Positions 24,958-33,071 of a stretch of DNA of 64,000 nt are shown here, in pieces. The translations under genes and the position numbers were made by a program. The stretch's first letter is position 1. The number at the start of each line of letters is the position of its first letter. Under the pieces are notes generated by a model. That model did not search any database. It had not been told where the DNA came from and saw only the letters and a list, made by a program, of their open reading frames with translations. Source of the stretch: Mesorhizobium sp. INR15 (lineage in GTDB: Bacteria; Pseudomonadota; Alphaproteobacteria; Rhizobiales; Rhizobiaceae); assembly GCF_015500075.1 (NCBI RefSeq), contig NZ_CP045496.1, positions 3,358,001 through 3,422,000 on the forward strand, read 5' to 3'.

Positions 24958-25263
24958 TCACATCTGGTCGTTATAAGGTTCCTTCATCTGGCCAACCATT
25001 CGAGCCAATTTTGAGAACGACGGCAAATCCGTCTCCGGCTGACATTGATTGGCCAGTTCCAGCAGCCTGATCGGAAAGTTGACCGCATCGCGGCTTGATG
25101 CCGACATGCTGTCGGATCGCGGTTCGCTGGTTTCGCTCGCTTCGGCTTTCCGCAAGGCGATGTCGATTTCTTCAATCGAGAGCACGCCCTTGCGGACAAG
25201 GACGTGGTTGATCGATGCGATAGCCATCAACAGGCCTTCGAGTTGTAGATTGGCAACGTTCAT
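24958..25263 (-). CDS. Hypothetical protein
   Basis: 101 residues. N-terminal helices MNVANLQLEGLLMAIASINH and LVRKGVLSIEEIDIALRKAE are regular and coding-like, and the C-terminal half is polar. GGGAGCAAAAGCAA precedes the start. No family recognised. It stands alone between DoxX and another small gene on the same strand. Confidence 0.6.
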   Translation of the reverse strand: MNVANLQLEGLLMAIASINHVLVRKGVLSIEEIDIALRKAEASETSEPRSDSMSASSRDAVNFPIRLLELANQCQPETDLPSFSKLARMVGQMKEPYNDQM

Positions 25264-25405
25264 TTGCTTTTGCTCCCATTGGGTCTATTCCAACGCAGGA
25301 CCGCCTGTTCCGATCCGACGGCTGCACGCCAGTGCCGATGACCACGAACGAGCCGAGTGCCGTATGTCATTGCGGCGATAGCGGCTGGCTGGCGCCTGGA
25401 ATGAC

Positions 25406-25675
25406 CTAGCCTTCAGTCCAGCTCTCGCCATATTCGCGCCAGAGCGACTTCACGTCGAGGCCGCCGAGGCGGGGCGTCGAAGCATCGCCATAGATGATGG
25501 CCACCGCGCTGATGTCGTAGTGGAGGTGGGCGTTGGCGACGAACCGGATCGCTTCACCCAGCGGCCGTGGGCTGATGACCGGGTCAGCCTGACCCTGACC
25601 GGTGCTACGCACACCGGAAACCGTGGCTGTCTCATGCCGCATCCTGAACACGGATGCCATGGCTGGTCTGTCCAT
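25406..25675 (-). CDS. Hypothetical protein
   Basis: 89 residues from the ATG at 25675 (GGGAGAGGACG upstream); the frame is open to 25726. The most ordered part is LGEAIRFVANAHLHYDISAV followed by AIIYGDASTPRLGGLDVKSLW. No family recognised; no signal peptide or membrane span. Confidence 0.55.
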   Translation of the reverse strand: MDRPAMASVFRMRHETATVSGVRSTGQGQADPVISPRPLGEAIRFVANAHLHYDISAVAIIYGDASTPRLGGLDVKSLWREYGESWTEG

Positions 25676-25831
25676 CGTCCTCTCCCACAAGGCCGTACGA
25701 CGGGAATCATTCCATGAGCTGTCCATGATGATTTCACAGGAGCCGGCTCATGACCAGCCGGCCCCGCAGGCATGGCTTGTGGTGAGGGTTTAGCCTCATA
25801 AATTACGTAGGAATATTTTCTTAGAAGTTCG

Positions 25832-25918
25832 TTGACCGGGTGAGGGCAGCCATGCTACATATTCGCCCATGGTGCTGATTTGCGCCACCGACCCGCCACA
25901 TCGGCGGGTTTTTGTTTT
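25832..25918 (+). ncRNA. Candidate short transcript: strong promoter followed by intrinsic terminator
   Basis: TTGACC (25832-25837) and CTACAT (25855-25860) are spaced by exactly 17 bp, a good sigma70 promoter. About 30 bp after the predicted start lies ACCCGCC-ACATC-GGCGGGT (25891-25909) with a long T-run. The resulting RNA would be about 50 nt, lying in a 345-bp gene-free gap (25676-26020). It could be a small regulatory RNA or an attenuated leader. Apart from this unit the gap shows nothing. Confidence 0.45.
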
Positions 25919-26020
25919 CGGGGCGGCGGGCTCGCCGGTGACCTACGAGCCGACGGAAAGCAGTCGCGACCAGCGATCTCCTCCTCGGAAGAGACGGGAT
26001 TTCGCCAGGCCTAATGGAAA

Positions 26021-26836
26021 TCAACCCGCCTTCGAGGCGATCACCGCCACTGAGGCCAGACGCCCCTCGCTCAGGCTCCTGATGTAGTTCTTGCGGCGCT
26101 GCACGAATTCCGCGCCGAGCACGATCTCGTTGGCCTGAAGCTGGGCAGGGCTTGGCACGATGCCGGCATTGGCCCGTTTGACCGCCAGTTCGACATGTTC
26201 GCTCGTCTCGTCGATGATTTCGTCGACGACAAACCCCGTGGTTTCAAACAACTCTTTCAAAGTCTGCCGCTCGACAAGATGGCTGGTCGCCGGCGAAACC
26301 GCCCATGGCAAGGGATAGTAGGGTTCACCAGATGCAAGCACGGCTTCGGTCCAGATCAGTTTGCCCATCGGTTTCAACACGCGCAGCGCTTGCTTGATGA
26401 CCGGAGCCTTCGCCTCGATGTTCATCCCGACATAGAAGCAGATCGCCGCGTCGAAGCTGTTGTCGGCGAAAGGAATGTCGGCGGCATTCGCATGCCGGAA
26501 ATGAACCTTGCCGTGCAGGCCGCACAATGCCGTCAGCTGGCTGGATGCCTCGACAAAAGCCGGCGTCAGGTCGATGCCTTCGACCTGGCAGCCATAGGTC
26601 GCGGCCAGGAAGCGGGCTGGGCCGCCGATGCCGCTGCCGATATCGAGAATCCGATTGTCTGGTGTGGGGGCAAGCCGTGCGGCATGCTCCTGCGTGGCGA
26701 TCAGTTCGCGGCCATGAAGCTGGTCGAACGGATAGAGGTGGCGCGCGGCCAGGGCGCCTGGCGCTGCTTCAGGAATTGCCGCCAGGATGCGCTCGACGAT
26801 GCCGTTGCTGCCATAGTGCTCGGTGACGTTGCTCAA
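26021..26836 (-). CDS. Class I SAM-dependent methyltransferase
   Basis: 271 residues. Motif I ILDIGSGIGGPARFLA (about 63-78), acidic loop VEGIDLTPAFVEAS, HFRHANAADIPFADNSFDAAICF (motifs II/III), and LRVLKPMGKLIWTE. The layout resembles small-molecule N- or C-methyltransferases of the UbiE/sarcosine-dimethylglycine type. FVVDEIIDETSEH near the C-terminus fits substrate binding. Substrate unknown; neighbours give no clue. Confidence 0.88.
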   Translation of the reverse strand: MSNVTEHYGSNGIVERILAAIPEAAPGALAARHLYPFDQLHGRELIATQEHAARLAPTPDNRILDIGSGIGGPARFLAATYGCQVEGIDLTPAFVEASSQLTALCGLHGKVHFRHANAADIPFADNSFDAAICFYVGMNIEAKAPVIKQALRVLKPMGKLIWTEAVLASGEPYYPLPWAVSPATSHLVERQTLKELFETTGFVVDEIIDETSEHVELAVKRANAGIVPSPAQLQANEIVLGAEFVQRRKNYIRSLSEGRLASVAVIASKAG

Positions 26837-26911
26837 GGCGCCTCCTTCTCGGCGGGCAGCTTCCCACCTAAGCGCTCCGTTCGCAACGCATGATCATCTG
26901 GGGTGAAATCC

Positions 26912-27265
26912 ATGTCCCGTTACGCCACCATCATTACAGACAATGACGGCCGCGAGCTTGTCAGCGCCGTTGGCGAATTCGAGGGCACCGGCCGCCCCGA
27001 TCCGCGTGCGGGCCGTGTCGAGATCGTCGCGCCCGGCGTGCGGATCGGCATGGTGCGGGGTGGCCCGGTCGAGGCGGTTGGCGGCTTTGGTTTCCCCCAA
27101 GGGGCGCTGGGCGTCAATGGCCGCGCTGTCATCACCGCGCGGGCCAACCTGAAGGCCTTGCGGGATGTTGCTGCAAGGCTGGACGCCTTGCCGGCAAAGC
27201 GGACCAGGGCGAAGCCCGGCCGGAAACCGGCGCGGGCGAAATCCGCGCGGCGCGGCAAGGCATAG
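26912..27265 (+). CDS. Phage-derived small protein upstream of terminase
   Basis: 117 residues. Begins MSRYATIITDNDGRELVSAV, a compact beta-rich N-terminal half (RVEIVAPGVRIGMVRGGPVE), then a very basic Ala/Lys/Arg tail (RTRAKPGRKPARAKSARRGK). Its position directly before a terminase pair indicates a phage packaging-region gene. A GTG at 26903 is an alternative start. Exact role unknown. Confidence 0.55.
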   Translation: MSRYATIITDNDGRELVSAVGEFEGTGRPDPRAGRVEIVAPGVRIGMVRGGPVEAVGGFGFPQGALGVNGRAVITARANLKALRDVAARLDALPAKRTRAKPGRKPARAKSARRGKA

Positions 27266-27267
27266 GC

Positions 27268-27612
27268 ATGGCTTCCGCCCCTTCGCCGGCGCGCAGGCCG
27301 GCCGCCAGGCCCAAGCGGGCCAAGAAGACGCTGGGCGATGATTTTCTCGCCGCCGTGCGCGCCGATTTCCGCGCGCATGGCGCCGGCGTCATCGCCGAGG
27401 TTCGGGCCGACAAGCCGGACCAGTATCTGAAGATCGTGCTGTCGGTGCTGCCCAAGGATGTCAATGTCACCATCAACCATCTGGACGCGTTGAGCGATGA
27501 CGAAATCAGACAGCGCATCCGCGCGCTCGAAGCCGCCGTCCGCCCCTTCCTCCTCGGCGAGGATGGAGTATCTGGCGCTGCTGGCGGAACTGGACCGCAG
27601 AAAGCGCACTAA
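27268..27612 (+). CDS. Probable phage terminase small subunit-like protein
   Basis: 114 residues starting 3 bp after the previous gene. A basic N-terminus (RRPAARPKRAKKTLGDDFLA), then a helical core (VRADFRAHGAGVIAEVRADK, QYLKIVLSVLPKDVNVTINH) and DDEIRQRIRALEAAVRPFL. The C-terminus overlaps the start of the terminase large subunit by 50 bp, the usual arrangement for small/large terminase pairs. The assignment rests on context and the helical pattern. Confidence 0.55.
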   Translation: MASAPSPARRPAARPKRAKKTLGDDFLAAVRADFRAHGAGVIAEVRADKPDQYLKIVLSVLPKDVNVTINHLDALSDDEIRQRIRALEAAVRPFLLGEDGVSGAAGGTGPQKAH

Positions 27613-28246
27613 TCAGCTGGCCTGCTACAAGCCATATCAGCGCCAGGCGGAATTTCACGCCGCCGGCGCCCAAAATCGGGAACGGCTGTTCATGGCCGGC
27701 AACCAGCTGGGCAAGACCAGGGCAGGGGGCGCCGAATGGGCGATGCACCTGACGGGCCGCTATCCCTCGTGGTGGCAAGGCAAGGTGTTTGACGGGGCCG
27801 TGCGGCTGTGGGCCGCCGGCGTCACCGGCGAAGGCACGCGCGACAACCCGCAACGCGTGCTGGTCGGCCCGCCGCAGCAGCAGGCGGCCTGGGGCACCGG
27901 CATGATACCGGGCGATACCATCGTCAACACCATCATGGGGCGCGGCGCGCCGGGCGGGCTCGACAGCGTTGTCGTGCGCCATGGCGGCGGCGGCGATGTG
28001 CAGGCCGATGAATCCGTGCTGTCGTTCAAGAGTTTCGAAAAGGGCCGCGAGAAGTGGCAAGGCGAGACGCTGCACGGCGTCTGGTACGACGAGGAACCGC
28101 CGCTCGACATCTATTCCGAAGGCCTGACCCGCACCAACGCCACCGGCGGCATCACCATCGTCACGTTTACGCCGCTGCTAGGAATGTCCGATGTTGTGCT
28201 GCTGTTCTTGTCCGCGGACCAGGTGGAGGGGATGGCGAAGGGGTGA
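27563..28246 (+). pseudogene. Terminase large subunit, N-terminal ATPase fragment
   Basis: 227 residues from the ATG at 27563; intact proteins are about 450-500. ATPase motifs are intact: Walker A AGNQLGKTRAGG, Walker B GVWYDEEPP, and the coupling motif TFTPLLGMSDVV. The nuclease half is missing: the frame stops at 28246, exactly before a RIME-like repeat. A piece of the missing part reappears at 29653, so an insertion/deletion event split the gene. Presumably inactive. Confidence 0.85.
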
Positions 28247-28260
28247 GACGGCGACCGGAA

Positions 28261-28322
28261 GGCTCTCCCTTCTCCCCCTGTGGGAGAAGGGGGCCTCGCG
28301 CAGCGAGGTCGGATGAGGGGTG
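28261..28322. repeat. RIME-type intergenic mosaic repeat, copy 1
   Basis: Two consecutive hairpins: CCCTTCTCCC (28267-28276) with GGGAGAAGGG (28282-28291), then CCTCGC (28294-28299) with GCGAGG (28303-28308), followed by TCGGATGAGGGG. This double-stem layout is the Rhizobium-specific intergenic mosaic element known from many rhizobial genomes. It abuts the truncation point of the terminase gene. Confidence 0.75.
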
Positions 28323-28512
28323 TTCCAGAAAATACCAACGCCTCATTCCTTCCAGCACCCCTTGCATGTTGGGCTGGCGGCTATTTGTGCAAGATAGCTG
28401 CACTCCCCGACAGATGGCCGTCCGCCGGGGAGTGGACGGATGGGACCGTACGCCCCTTGGTGTGAACCGCGGATGAGCAAGGTCCATTCGTTCTCGCACT
28501 GGTCCTGAACAG

Positions 28513-29505
28513 ATGATGGGGAGCGAGTCCCGCATGCAAGGCAAGGTATTGTCCGAACCGAATGCGACGCCGTCAGTCTATGCCGGCATCGACGTGTGTA
28601 AAGAGTGGCTGGATGTGTACGTCCATCCAACCGGCCAGAGTTTTCGTGTGGCCAATGATGGTGGTGGCCTGCGGCGGCTGAAGCGCCGGCTTGGTGATCT
28701 CGCAGTGAGGCGGGCGATCATGGAGGCGACGTCCAAATACCATCGTGCGGCACAGCGCTCGCTGCATGAAGCGGGATTGGTAGTGGCCGTCGTCAACCCG
28801 CTGCGTGCTCGGCTGTTCGCGGAAGCCTGCGGCCAGCTTGCCAAGACCGACAAGATCGATGCCAGGCTGCTGGCAGAAATGGGGGTCGCGCTCAATCCGG
28901 CCGAGACGGTGCCGCCTTCCCTTGCGATGGAGGCGCTGCAGGAGATGATCGGCGCGCGCAATGCCGCCTGTGCCGAACGCATCGCGCTCATCAACCGCTT
29001 GGCGACGCTCAAAAGCCCCTTCCTGCGTGCTGAACTCAACCGCAGGCTCAAAGCGCTTCACAGCCATATCGTGCGTCTTGAAGCCGAGACCGGTCGCCGG
29101 ATCTCAGCTGATCCCGCTCTTGCCCGCCGCTACACAATCTTGATCTCGATCCCCGGCATTGGCCCGATCACTGCCGCCACGCTCCTGGCGGGCCTCGCTG
29201 AGATGGGTACGCTCAACGCCAAGCAGGCGGCAATGCTGACCGGCCTTGCTCCCGTCGCCCATGACAGCGGCCCGCGCCAGGGACGCCGAGCTATCAGGGG
29301 CGGCCGAAAGGGTGTCAGAAACGCCCTCTACATGGCCGCACTGTCTGCAAGTCGTTACAACAAGGACCTTGCAGTGTTCGCCGCCCGTCTGCGCAAGGCA
29401 GCTAAACCCGAAAAGGTCATCCTCGTCGCCGTCATGCGAAAGCTCGTCGTTACGGCCAACGCGCTCGTAACTCAGGACCGCATCTGGAGCCAAATCGCTC
29501 CTTGA
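28513..29505 (+). CDS. IS110-family transposase (DEDD type)
   Basis: 330 residues. The N-terminal DEDD domain starts VYAGIDVCKEWLDVYVHPTG (first Asp) and continues through AIMEATSKYHRAAQRSLHEA and LAKTDKIDARLLAEM (last two Asp). The C-terminal Transposase_20 domain has TILISIPGIGPITAATLLAG and GLAPVAHDSGPRQGRRAIRG with the conserved Ser. It appears intact. The element ends were not located because IS110 lacks terminal inverted repeats. It lies between two inverted RIME-like repeats inside a terminase gene. Confidence 0.92.
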   Translation: MMGSESRMQGKVLSEPNATPSVYAGIDVCKEWLDVYVHPTGQSFRVANDGGGLRRLKRRLGDLAVRRAIMEATSKYHRAAQRSLHEAGLVVAVVNPLRARLFAEACGQLAKTDKIDARLLAEMGVALNPAETVPPSLAMEALQEMIGARNAACAERIALINRLATLKSPFLRAELNRRLKALHSHIVRLEAETGRRISADPALARRYTILISIPGIGPITAATLLAGLAEMGTLNAKQAAMLTGLAPVAHDSGPRQGRRAIRGGRKGVRNALYMAALSASRYNKDLAVFAARLRKAAKPEKVILVAVMRKLVVTANALVTQDRIWSQIAP

Positions 29506-29516
29506 CAACAAACACA

Positions 29517-29575
29517 GATGCTCATCCGTCTTGCCGCTTCGTGGCAATCCACCTTCTCCCACAAGGGGAGAAGGA
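29517..29575. repeat. RIME-type repeat, copy 2, inverted
   Basis: Read on the minus strand this is CCTTCTCCCCTTGTGGGAGAAGG, followed by a TTGCCACGAAGCGGCAA stem and GACGGATGAG. It is the same double-hairpin family as 28261-28322 but in opposite orientation, about 10 bp after the transposase stop. The pair flanks the IS110 gene as inverted repeats about 1.2 kb apart. Confidence 0.7.
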
Positions 29576-29652
29576 AAGGCGCGCGTGGCCGCAGCGAAAA
29601 TCGTCTTGAAAACAATGCGCTACGTCGGCATCTCGACCCACCAAGGCACTCC

Positions 29653-29792
29653 ATGACCCGTCACGTCACCTTCATGACCATCGACGACGCGGAGCATTAC
29701 TCGCCGCAGGAGCGCGCCGAGATTATCGCCGCCTCTCCGACATCGTGTTCGAGGTGCTGGTGCGGCGCTTCAGGTCGGCGCCGGAGGAATGA
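29653..29792 (+). pseudogene. Terminase fragment fused to another gene's 3' end
   Basis: Codons from 29653 read TRHVTFMTIDDAEHYSPQER then AEIIAA, which matches the middle of this terminase family after the ATPase domain. At about 29733 the frame changes. The alternative frame reads RLSDIVFEVLVRRFRSAPEE and stops at 29792, the end of an unidentified protein. This is a deletion scar removing the rest of the packaging region. Confidence 0.6.
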
Positions 29793-29840
29793 CTGTGTGC
29801 CGGCAAAACTGGCGACGCGTTTGTCTGACGGGGAGGATAG

Positions 29841-30593
29841 CTAAGCCAGCGGCCACAACCGACGCCAGGCTCTCTTGATGCCGCTTTTGGGAATGTTGCG
29901 GTGTCTATAGCTCTGGCTGCCATAAGTCAGGCGCTTCAGATCATGGTTGCGCATATACGCGTCGACGCGTTTTTCGAAAAGCTCGTCGGCATAATCCGGA
30001 TAGCGTTCTGAAGCTGCGTTGTGCTCATTGTAGATCGGCGCGCGAAAGACAGATGTCTTTGCCAGATAACACTGATCGGAGAAGCCGTAACCGATGAAGA
30101 ATTCACCCTGCCGATCGAAACTCTCGGCTCTTGCTGCTCTAGCTCGTTTGTTCCAACACAGGTTGGCGACTACGAAATCGCTTCTGCTTTCCATAAGTTC
30201 GATCGCGGATGCCACCCACTGGTGACGACGCCTCGGATATGAGTCGCTGGCGAAATGAAGTAGGTAATCAGCAGTGCTGGCATGGAGGCCAACCAGTTCG
30301 CTGATCGAGTAGAGATAGCCGCGGCCGAAGGATGATTTTTCAATCTGGAAAAACTCTAGGGCCGCCGCCGCGCGATCCTCCGCGAACAGGTACTCGTCAA
30401 GGTCGCCGCGGGCGATTGCCGCCTTTGCGGCCGCTTCGACGGGCCCGCGTGCCTTTACATTGTTAACAATCAGCCGGCGCCTGGAGAAATCATGGGCGCA
30501 GCGATCCACGACGGTTCGCAGATATCCCTTGCCGAGAACGATCTCCCAATCGTTGTCGTAACATTTGGTTTCGAAGTCGACAGTTGGGACCAT
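29841..30593 (-). CDS. Glycosyltransferase-like protein (probable GT-A fold)
   Basis: 250 residues from the ATG at 30593 with GAGGACAGAG upstream; the frame is open to 30752. VDFETKCYDNDWEIVLGKGY at the start and RRRLIVNNVKARGPVEAAAK fit an N-terminal nucleotide-binding half. LHASTADYLLHFASDSYPRR supplies a possible acidic metal motif. The C-terminal region is basic. Similar proteins are annotated as family 2-like glycosyltransferases in surface-polysaccharide loci, but no other such genes are adjacent. Moderate certainty. Confidence 0.55.
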   Translation of the reverse strand: MVPTVDFETKCYDNDWEIVLGKGYLRTVVDRCAHDFSRRRLIVNNVKARGPVEAAAKAAIARGDLDEYLFAEDRAAAALEFFQIEKSSFGRGYLYSISELVGLHASTADYLLHFASDSYPRRRHQWVASAIELMESRSDFVVANLCWNKRARAARAESFDRQGEFFIGYGFSDQCYLAKTSVFRAPIYNEHNAASERYPDYADELFEKRVDAYMRNHDLKRLTYGSQSYRHRNIPKSGIKRAWRRLWPLA

Positions 30594-30611
30594 CTCTGTC
30601 CTCGCGCACTT

Positions 30612-30633
30612 GCTCCGCTCGGCGGGGCTTTTT
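30612..30633 (+). terminator. Intrinsic terminator reading rightward, no gene attached
   Basis: GCTCCGC-TCG-GCGGGGC (30612-30628) followed by five T. It lies in the 5' region of the leftward glycosyltransferase-like gene, so on the plus strand it ends a transcript that no annotated gene explains. Confidence 0.55.
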
Positions 30634-30712
30634 CCATTTGTGGAACTAAACCATGCCTTGTGCGTATTGCTAGTGGTGGTCGCAACCCCTAGCCGTGTTT
30701 CGAACACCAAAG

Positions 30713-30745
30713 AGCCCGCTGCCTTTCCCTCAAAGGTGGCGGGCT
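30713..30745. repeat. Two-part hairpin (GCCCGC/GCGGGC type)
   Basis: AGCCCGC (30713-30719) pairs with GCGGGCT (30739-30745), with an inner CCTTT/AAAGG stem. No clear U-tract. Same family of stems as those at 31463, 42332 and 42814. The rest of the 300-bp gap 30594-30893 holds no supported gene. Confidence 0.5.
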
Positions 30746-30893
30746 TCGCCATATTGGCTCTGGTCGCCGATTTTTGGCTGAGGTCTCATGCCATGCTCGG
30801 TCCTCTGGGTCGTGTGTGTTTGGCTTGTGGCCGTTCCTTGCGATATCCTGGCGCTCAAGATCGTAACCGTCGATCGCCACAGGATTCCCGGAC

Positions 30894-31370
30894 TTGTCTA
30901 TGCATATTGAGAAATACGATGCAGACCGCGACGTGTTATTACCGCTGTTTGCGCTTGCCGACGACTCCAGCGCGCAGATTTCGAGCTACTTTCGCCTGGG
31001 TGAGGTGTTGGTGGCTTGTGAGGGCGGCCTGATCCTTGGCCATGTGCAGATATTCGAGACGGGTGACGCTGGCGTGTTCGAACTCAAGAGCATGGCGGTT
31101 CGCGAGGAACGGCAAGGTGAGGGGCTGGGCCGTGCTCTCGTGGCGGCCGCGGTCAGCCGCTGTCGCGAGGGCAACGGGAGGCGCCTGATCGTGTCCACTG
31201 CCACCGCCGATATAGGCAATCTGCGTTTCTACCAGAGGCAGGGTTTTCGGATGTACCGCATTGTCCAGGATGCATTCGTGCCGTCGACCGGCTATCCCGA
31301 GGAGGCGCTCGTGGACGGCATACCGCTGCGCGACCAGGTCTTCTTCGAACGCGATCTCACGTTGGATTGA
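30894..31370 (+). CDS. GNAT-family N-acetyltransferase
   Basis: 158 residues. AGGA lies nine bases before the TTG at 30894; an ATG two codons on (30900) is an alternative. The acetyl-CoA loop is MAVREERQGEGLGRALVAAA (about residues 64-83), with ELKS before it and a NLRFYQRQGFRMY motif closing the fold. The substrate is not evident. A terminator follows at 31463. Confidence 0.88.
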   Translation: MSMHIEKYDADRDVLLPLFALADDSSAQISSYFRLGEVLVACEGGLILGHVQIFETGDAGVFELKSMAVREERQGEGLGRALVAAAVSRCREGNGRRLIVSTATADIGNLRFYQRQGFRMYRIVQDAFVPSTGYPEEALVDGIPLRDQVFFERDLTLD

Positions 31371-31462
31371 CGGCCAACGACCGGCATCCGTGTCAATCTG
31401 CTCGGCGGTTGCAAGCTTGGCAAGCGCCGCTGAGACAACGGAAACTTCCACAATGATCAAAC

Positions 31463-31497
31463 AGCCCGCTCCGGTTCGACGGGCGGGTTATTTTTCG
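31463..31497 (+). terminator. Intrinsic terminator of the GNAT gene
   Basis: AGCCCGC (31463-31469) pairs with GCGGGTT (31483-31489), with an inner CCG/CGG stem, followed by ATTTTT. It lies 93 bp after the acetyltransferase stop. Confidence 0.65.
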
Positions 31498-31575
31498 TTT
31501 CCGAGTGCTGGGCGCGTCAGGCCGGTGTGTAGTGCATGTCGCGCCCTAGGCCGCTGCGCTTCTCGACGACCTCTC

Positions 31576-32283
31576 CTACGCCAGAATGTTGACCGCGCGC
31601 GCCGCGACAAGGGCGACAGTCAGCAGCGAAATCATCGACTCGGCCATCATCAGCAGCTTGGCGCGCTGGCTGAGCGGCAGCGTATCGGTCGGGGAAAAGG
31701 CTGTCGCATTGGTGAAGGCGAGGAAGACATAGTCAACAAAACCGGGCAGCCAGTCGCGTAGCTCGCGGTCGTTCAGCGTCATTTGAGGAAAGAGGAAATC
31801 CGCCTGTGCGAGCTTGACCAGACCGCAGGTTGGCGGCCCGCCTCGGTCCGTGCTCCAGAACCACAAAGCGAAGACAATGACGTTGGTGATCCAGATGTTG
31901 AGGGCGTCAATGAGCAGCGTCGTGCCGTTGTTGCCGGCATGACCTTCCAGCAACGCACGAACCAGCAGAACCAGCGAACCGCAATTCATGACGCTGATGA
32001 CGGCGGTCATGGTCAGGGCTGTCCTGCGGATCATGACGCGAAACTGGCCGATCGCGTGCCACTCGTGATCCTCGACCGCCTTTCGGGTGGCGGCCTGTGT
32101 CCAGGCCGTTGCCACTGACAGCGGCAGCAGCAAGGCGGCTTCCAGTGCCGGCGCCAGCCAGCGCGGACCAAAAGAGAGATCGTTGATGACCAGCAGCTGC
32201 AGGCAGATGATGACCAGTACCGACGCGCGCGCTAGCCAGAAATCCAGGGCACGGTAGTGGATGACGGCATGCTTATGGCGCAT
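31576..32283 (-). CDS. Integral membrane protein of unknown function
   Basis: 235 residues from the ATG at 32283 (AGGACTT upstream). About five or six helices: FWLARASVLVIICLQLLVIN, APALEAALLLPLSVATAW, TALTMTAVISVMNCGSLVLL, NIWITNVIVFALWFWSTD, and the last helix MAESMISLLTVALVAARAVN. The segment DYVFLAFTNATAFSPTDTLP before the last helix resembles a pore-loop plus helix arrangement. Topologically similar to DUF1345-like proteins; not assigned firmly. Confidence 0.65.
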   Translation of the reverse strand: MRHKHAVIHYRALDFWLARASVLVIICLQLLVINDLSFGPRWLAPALEAALLLPLSVATAWTQAATRKAVEDHEWHAIGQFRVMIRRTALTMTAVISVMNCGSLVLLVRALLEGHAGNNGTTLLIDALNIWITNVIVFALWFWSTDRGGPPTCGLVKLAQADFLFPQMTLNDRELRDWLPGFVDYVFLAFTNATAFSPTDTLPLSQRAKLLMMAESMISLLTVALVAARAVNILA

Positions 32284-32338
32284 TGTAAGTCCTGGGGCTT
32301 GTTGGTGAAATGGTTTGGAGCGCGGGTGGCGGATTCCG

Positions 32339-32920
32339 TCAGACGTAGGCAACACCAGCGGCTACGACGCCCAATGCGCCAAGTACCAGCGAGCCGATCC
32401 ATGGCCAGCGCCTGCCGTGCGTTATGATGGACAGAGTGGCGACAGCGATCGAGATGTGCAGCAGTGTGACAGCGAATGTCAGGACGTGGTGGCGATGCTC
32501 GCGCACCGTGCTGTCATCGAGCTTGTCGTTGACCTGCTTTTCAAGATTGATTGCCTTGGCCTGTATCGCGGTGCTGTCGGCATCGTTGCGGTTCGCCTCG
32601 GCTTGAAATCGGTCCGCCGCAGCCCCGCCCATCGCTGCTGCGATCTCATAGCTGTTTTTCTTGATGCTTTTTGCCTCGAAGAAGCTCCACTGGTCGCTTG
32701 CCTTATTCTGCAAATAGGCAGCTTCGCTCTTGTCATTGATCGTCTCGGCGGTTTCCAGCGATTCGAAGCTGCCCACCGTTGCCGCTAGAACGGCAAGCAC
32801 GGCTATGGTCACCGATACAGTGGTCAGAAATGAACTGCCTTCATGCGCGGCGCGCTCGGCATGCTCGGCGTTCTCGAGATGCTCGGCGTTCTCGAGATGC
32901 TCCTGGGTGGCGTCTTCCAT
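32339..32920 (-). CDS. DUF4337 membrane protein
   Basis: 193 residues from the ATG at 32920. An acidic/helical N-terminus (EHLENAEHLENAEHAERAAH) is encoded by a perfect 18-bp tandem duplication (32861-32878 and 32879-32896). Then come one membrane helix (FLTTVSVTIAVLAVLAATVG), a long amphipathic middle (KASDQWSFFEAKSIKKNSYE) and two C-terminal helices. This is the DUF4337 layout; DQWSFFEAKSIK is its signature. Function unknown. It lies 55 bp upstream of the preceding membrane protein gene and may be cotranscribed. Confidence 0.8.
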   Translation of the reverse strand: MEDATQEHLENAEHLENAEHAERAAHEGSSFLTTVSVTIAVLAVLAATVGSFESLETAETINDKSEAAYLQNKASDQWSFFEAKSIKKNSYEIAAAMGGAAADRFQAEANRNDADSTAIQAKAINLEKQVNDKLDDSTVREHRHHVLTFAVTLLHISIAVATLSIITHGRRWPWIGSLVLGALGVVAAGVAYV

Positions 32921-33071
32921 TCCTGTTCTGCTTGCTATGAGGGGAGGGGTAGCATAAGGGCGCAAAATACCGCCTCAATCTTGGTCTTGCTGTGGTCGCG
33001 TAAGTATACATTTTCGTAAGCTTTGTGTTCTGGGCTATCCGGAAAACCGTCCGGTGTGATTTATCCGCCGC

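Larger units (their letters stand above)
26912..29792 (+). mobile_element. Eroded prophage remnant with IS110 insertion
   Basis: Two small phage-type genes lead into a terminase large subunit. That gene is cut off after about 227 codons. A RIME-like repeat, an IS110 transposase and a second, inverted RIME-like repeat follow. Then a 27-codon scrap of the terminase middle is fused out of frame to the end of another gene. No capsid, portal, tail or integrase genes remain. No flanking direct repeats were recognised, so the original ends are unknown. Confidence 0.7.
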
